A stretch of DNA of 64,000 nt, from assembly GCA_963847235.1 (NCBI GenBank), contig CAWJYU010000001.1, positions 20,736-84,735 on the forward strand, read 5' to 3'. A model generated the notes under the pieces. It was not told where the DNA came from and did not search any database. It saw only the letters and a list, made by a program, of their open reading frames with translations. The position numbers and the translations under genes were made by a program. This document shows positions 61,562 to 64,000 of this stretch, in pieces; position 1 is the stretch's first letter, and each line of letters opens with the position of its first letter. This DNA comes from JACDAN01 sp963847235 (GTDB taxonomy: Bacteria > Actinomycetota > Thermoleophilia > Gaiellales > Gaiellaceae).

Positions 61562-62824
61562 ATGAAGAAGGTGCTGGTGACGGTCGTTGCGCTCGGCGCG
61601 GGGTTGAGTCTGGGTCTGCCGGGAGCGCTCGCGCGACCGCACGCTGGGACCACGACACAGGCAGTTCCGGGAATCACGAGCCGAGCGATCACGATCGGCG
61701 GGACGTTCCCGTTCAGCGGGCCTGTGTCGTCGTATGCCCCGATCGAAGCAGGGTTGCAGACGTACTTCAAGTACGTCAACGCCCGGAGGGGTCCGGACGG
61801 AAAGCGCGGCGTCTACGGCCGCGGAATCATCTTCAAGACGTACGACGACGGGTACAACCCGGCGCAGGCCGTCCAGCTGCACAACAAGCTGGTGCTCCAG
61901 GACAAGGTCTTCGCAGTTGTCGGAACTCTCGGCACGGAGAACAACATTGCGATCCGGCCGATGCTCAACCAGAGGAAGGTCCCGCAGATCCTCGTCTCGA
62001 CGGGGGCAAGCTATTGGGGCACGCAGTACAAGTCATGGCCCTGGACTTCGGGGTGGCAGACCGACTACGTCGCCGAAGGGCGCATCTACGCCCGCTGGCT
62101 CAGGGCGAACCGGCCGAACGGGCGGATCGCGATCCTGTACCAGAACGACGACTACGGGAAGGACTACCTGCGGGGTCTGAAGCAGGGGCTCGGGTCAAGG
62201 TCGAACTTGATCGTCTCCGAGCTCGGGTACGAGGTCACGGACACGAGCTACGCGTCGCAGATCGCCCGCCAGAAGGCGACGAGTGCGACGACGTGGATCC
62301 TGTTCACGACCGCGGGAACCCCGACCGTCCGCGCACTCGGGACGGCCCGACAGCTTGCCTGGAAGCCCGACCAGATCGTGCTCAACTCGGTCGCCGCGAC
62401 CGATGGCGTCATGGCCGCGGCCGCTCGGACCGTTGGTCAGGAGTTCCTCAACGGAACGATCAGCACGGGGTATCTGAAGAACAACACGAACCCCAAGTAC
62501 CGTCGGGACGCGGCCGTCAAGGCCTACCGCAACATCATGTCCAAGTACGGGCCGGAGAACATCGACATCCGGAACAGCTTCTACTACTACGGCATCGCGA
62601 AGGGGCACGACTTCGTGAAGCTGATGTACCGGGCTGGGAAGAACCCGACCCGCGCGTCGCTGATGGCGGCGACCGCCAACATGAACTGGGTCAACCCCTA
62701 CGCTCTGCCCGGGGTCAAAGTCAAGACCACGAAGACCGACCGTTTCCCGATCTCCCAGGGGAAGGTTGTTCGTTACAACAACGGCACGTGGTCGGAGATC
62801 AGCGCCCTCTACCAGGGCCGCTGA
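61562..62824 (+). CDS. livJ: LivJ-type periplasmic-binding protein for the Liv importer
   Basis: 420 residues from ATG, with GGGAGGAG five bases ahead. Signal peptide about 1-22 (KKVLVTVVALGAGLSLGLPGALA) without a lipobox. Typical type I binding fold: 'ITIGGTFPFSGPVSSYAPIEAGLQTYFKYVNARRG', 'DDGYNPAQAVQLHNKLVLQDKVFAVVGTLGTENN' and 'ILYQNDDYGKDYLRGLKQGL' (all cited as landmarks). Its ligand could be a branched-chain amino acid, an aromatic acid or another carboxylate; the TetR and acyl-CoA dehydrogenase neighbours favour a carboxylate. Confidence 0.92.
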   Translation: MKKVLVTVVALGAGLSLGLPGALARPHAGTTTQAVPGITSRAITIGGTFPFSGPVSSYAPIEAGLQTYFKYVNARRGPDGKRGVYGRGIIFKTYDDGYNPAQAVQLHNKLVLQDKVFAVVGTLGTENNIAIRPMLNQRKVPQILVSTGASYWGTQYKSWPWTSGWQTDYVAEGRIYARWLRANRPNGRIAILYQNDDYGKDYLRGLKQGLGSRSNLIVSELGYEVTDTSYASQIARQKATSATTWILFTTAGTPTVRALGTARQLAWKPDQIVLNSVAATDGVMAAAARTVGQEFLNGTISTGYLKNNTNPKYRRDAAVKAYRNIMSKYGPENIDIRNSFYYYGIAKGHDFVKLMYRAGKNPTRASLMAATANMNWVNPYALPGVKVKTTKTDRFPISQGKVVRYNNGTWSEISALYQGR

Positions 62825-62847
62825 ACCGCTCCGACCGAGGAACGTCG

Positions 62848-62871
62848 ACGGGGCCGCACCTGCGGCCCCGT
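62848..62871 (+). terminator. Hairpin after livJ
   Basis: ACGGGGCCGCA at 62848-62858 pairs with TGCGGCCCCGT at 62861-62871 with only two loop bases; the stem is 11 GC-rich pairs. No T-run follows. It may be a terminator of the livJ transcript or a stabilising stem; the next gene begins 18 bases later. Confidence 0.6.
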
Positions 62872-62889
62872 CGCGCGTAGGGCAGCCGC

Positions 62890-64000
62890 GTGGATCTCAC
62901 GCTCACTCCCGAGCAGGAGCTCATCCGCAGCTCGGCACGTGAGTTCGTCGACCGCGAGCTCGCGTCACACGTGCGCGACTGGGACCGGGACGAGACGATG
63001 GACCGGGGAATCGTCGCGAAGCTGGCCGAGATCGGCTTCCTCGCCGGCTGGGAGCTCGACACGGTCTCGTACTGCCTCGTGATGGAGGAGCTCGGCCGGG
63101 TCGACTCCTCCGTGCGCGGAATCGTCTCCGTCAACGTGGGGCTCGTCGGCAAGACGATCCTCAAGTGGGGCACCGAGGCGCAGAAGGTGGAGTGGGTCCC
63201 GCGCCTCGGCACGGGCGATGTGCTCGGCTGCTACGCCCTGACCGAGCCGGGAGCGGGGTCCGACCCCGGCGGGCTCGCGACGACTGCGGAACGCGACGGC
63301 GACTCGTGGGTGATCACCGGCTCGAAGATCTTCATCACGCTCGGCACCTGGGCAGGGCTGGCACTCGTGTTCGCAAGGACGGGCGAGAGGATCACGTGCT
63401 TCCTCGTCCCGACCGACTCGCCAGGCTTTTCGGCGCACCAGATCAAGGGCAAGCTCGGGCTGCGCGCGCAGGACACCGGAGAGCTGGCGCTCGACGGCGT
63501 GCGGGTTCCCGCCGAGAACGTCCTCGGAGAAGAGGGAGCCGGGATGAAGGTGGCGCTCTCTGCGCTGGACAACGGCCGGATCTCCCTCGCTGCGGGCTGC
63601 GTCGGCATCGGCCAGGGCTGCCTCGAGGCGTGTCTCGCCTACACGTCGGAGCGCCGTCAGTTCGGCCGTCCGATCGCGTCGTTCCAGCTCGTGCAGGAGC
63701 TGCTCGCCGAGATCGCCGTCGAGACCGACGCCGCGCGACTGCTCACCTGGAAGGCCGCGTTGGCCGCCGACGCCGGGACCAGGCACACGCTCGAGTCGTC
63801 GATCGCCAAGTACTACGCGAGCGAGGCAGCGGTCCGGTCCGCGAACGCTGCTGTTCAGGTGCACGGCGGCTACGGCTACGTTGACGAGTTCCCGGTCGGG
63901 AAGTACCTCCGGGATGCACGCGTCACGACGCTCTACGAGGGAACGAGCCAGATCCAGAAATTGATCATCGGTCGCCAACTGACAGGAGAGAACGCCTTTG
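62890..64000 (+). CDS. Acyl-CoA dehydrogenase, 3' end cut by window edge
   Basis: GTG 62890 (VDLTLTPEQELIRSSAREF); 370 codons are seen and the frame is open at the window end. FAD and substrate motifs: 'CYALTEPGAGSDPGG', 'WVITGSKIFIT', 'RRQFGRPIASFQLVQ', 'VQVHGGYGYVDEFPVGKYLRD' and the catalytic Glu in 'LYEGTSQIQKL'. It lacks about ten residues normally found between 'IGFLA' and 'LDTVSYC' (the 'PExYGG' loop), in frame. Likely oxidises an acyl-CoA derived from the substrate imported by the Liv system. Confidence 0.9.
   Translation, partial: MDLTLTPEQELIRSSAREFVDRELASHVRDWDRDETMDRGIVAKLAEIGFLAGWELDTVSYCLVMEELGRVDSSVRGIVSVNVGLVGKTILKWGTEAQKVEWVPRLGTGDVLGCYALTEPGAGSDPGGLATTAERDGDSWVITGSKIFITLGTWAGLALVFARTGERITCFLVPTDSPGFSAHQIKGKLGLRAQDTGELALDGVRVPAENVLGEEGAGMKVALSALDNGRISLAAGCVGIGQGCLEACLAYTSERRQFGRPIASFQLVQELLAEIAVETDAARLLTWKAALAADAGTRHTLESSIAKYYASEAAVRSANAAVQVHGGYGYVDEFPVGKYLRDARVTTLYEGTSQIQKLIIGRQLTGENAF

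Overview
The window is a GC-rich, gene-dense bacterial chromosome segment. It holds about 65 protein genes on both strands and no rRNA, tRNA, CRISPR array, insertion sequence or prophage that I can recognise. Gene content (MMPL transporters, NarL-type two-component systems, DrrAB-type ABC exporters, a TIGR02960-like sigma factor, a DasR-like GntR regulator, DUF6766) and codon use suggest an actinobacterium, most likely Thermoleophilia (Gaiellales/Solirubrobacterales-like). This placement is inference. No gene-free stretch exceeds about 300 bases. Same-strand genes often overlap by ATGA, GTGA or TGATG, and five convergent pairs share a 4-base overlapping stop.

Layout. 1-5.6 kb: partial ABC permease, three uncharacterised membrane proteins (one with an HEAWH metalloprotease motif) and MMPL transporter 1. 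5.6-12.9 kb: GNAT, a sugar-dehydrogenase-like protein, NlpC/P60 and an MBL hydrolase that collide without stop codons, a PAS protein, a winged-helix protein, an ABC-2 exporter and a small secreted protein. 12.3-17.4 kb (minus): MMPL 2, sensor-domain protein, histidine kinase, response regulator and a broken YdeI-like gene, apparently one operon. 17.6-21.7 kb (plus): ECF-type sigma factor, cupin, ArsR regulator, SRPBCC protein, DHA2 MFS pump, cysteine-dioxygenase-like protein. 21.7-32.8 kb: two small membrane proteins with indels, a two-peptidase (M74-like plus M14-like) secreted protein, MMPL 3, a second NarL-type two-component system with a DrrAB exporter, an SGNH-like hydrolase, and another ABC-2 exporter with a divergent TetR regulator. 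32.8-33.6 kb: a four-helix membrane protein and a cytochrome c.

33.6-43.4 kb is the most coherent block: an amino-sugar/peptidoglycan recycling island. One strand encodes a binding protein, two permeases and NagZ, then a GntR regulator and the importer ATPase. The other strand encodes MurQ, NagA and a double-SIS protein. TGGT-N4-ACCA elements like DasR sites lie in both control regions. No MurNAc/GlcNAc kinase is present.

43.4-57.4 kb: a flavoprotein, a cyclic-nucleotide-binding protein, an EamA transporter, a coiled-coil protein, a 24-residue membrane peptide plus DUF6766 protein, a SCO protein, a four-PASTA membrane protein, two MFS transporters, a phosphoesterase, a CbxX-type AAA ATPase, a MarR regulator, an RTX-repeat protein and an MBL hydrolase. 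57.4-64 kb: a LivGFHM branched-chain-type ABC importer, a TetR regulator, the LivJ-type binding protein and the start of an acyl-CoA dehydrogenase, a likely uptake-and-oxidation cluster.

A strong caution: more than 20 single-base indels interrupt otherwise well-conserved genes. The other frame resumes the family sequence immediately, so most look like residual assembly or sequencing errors rather than true decay. Interrupted genes are given as whole reconstructed spans with the approximate position of each shift.
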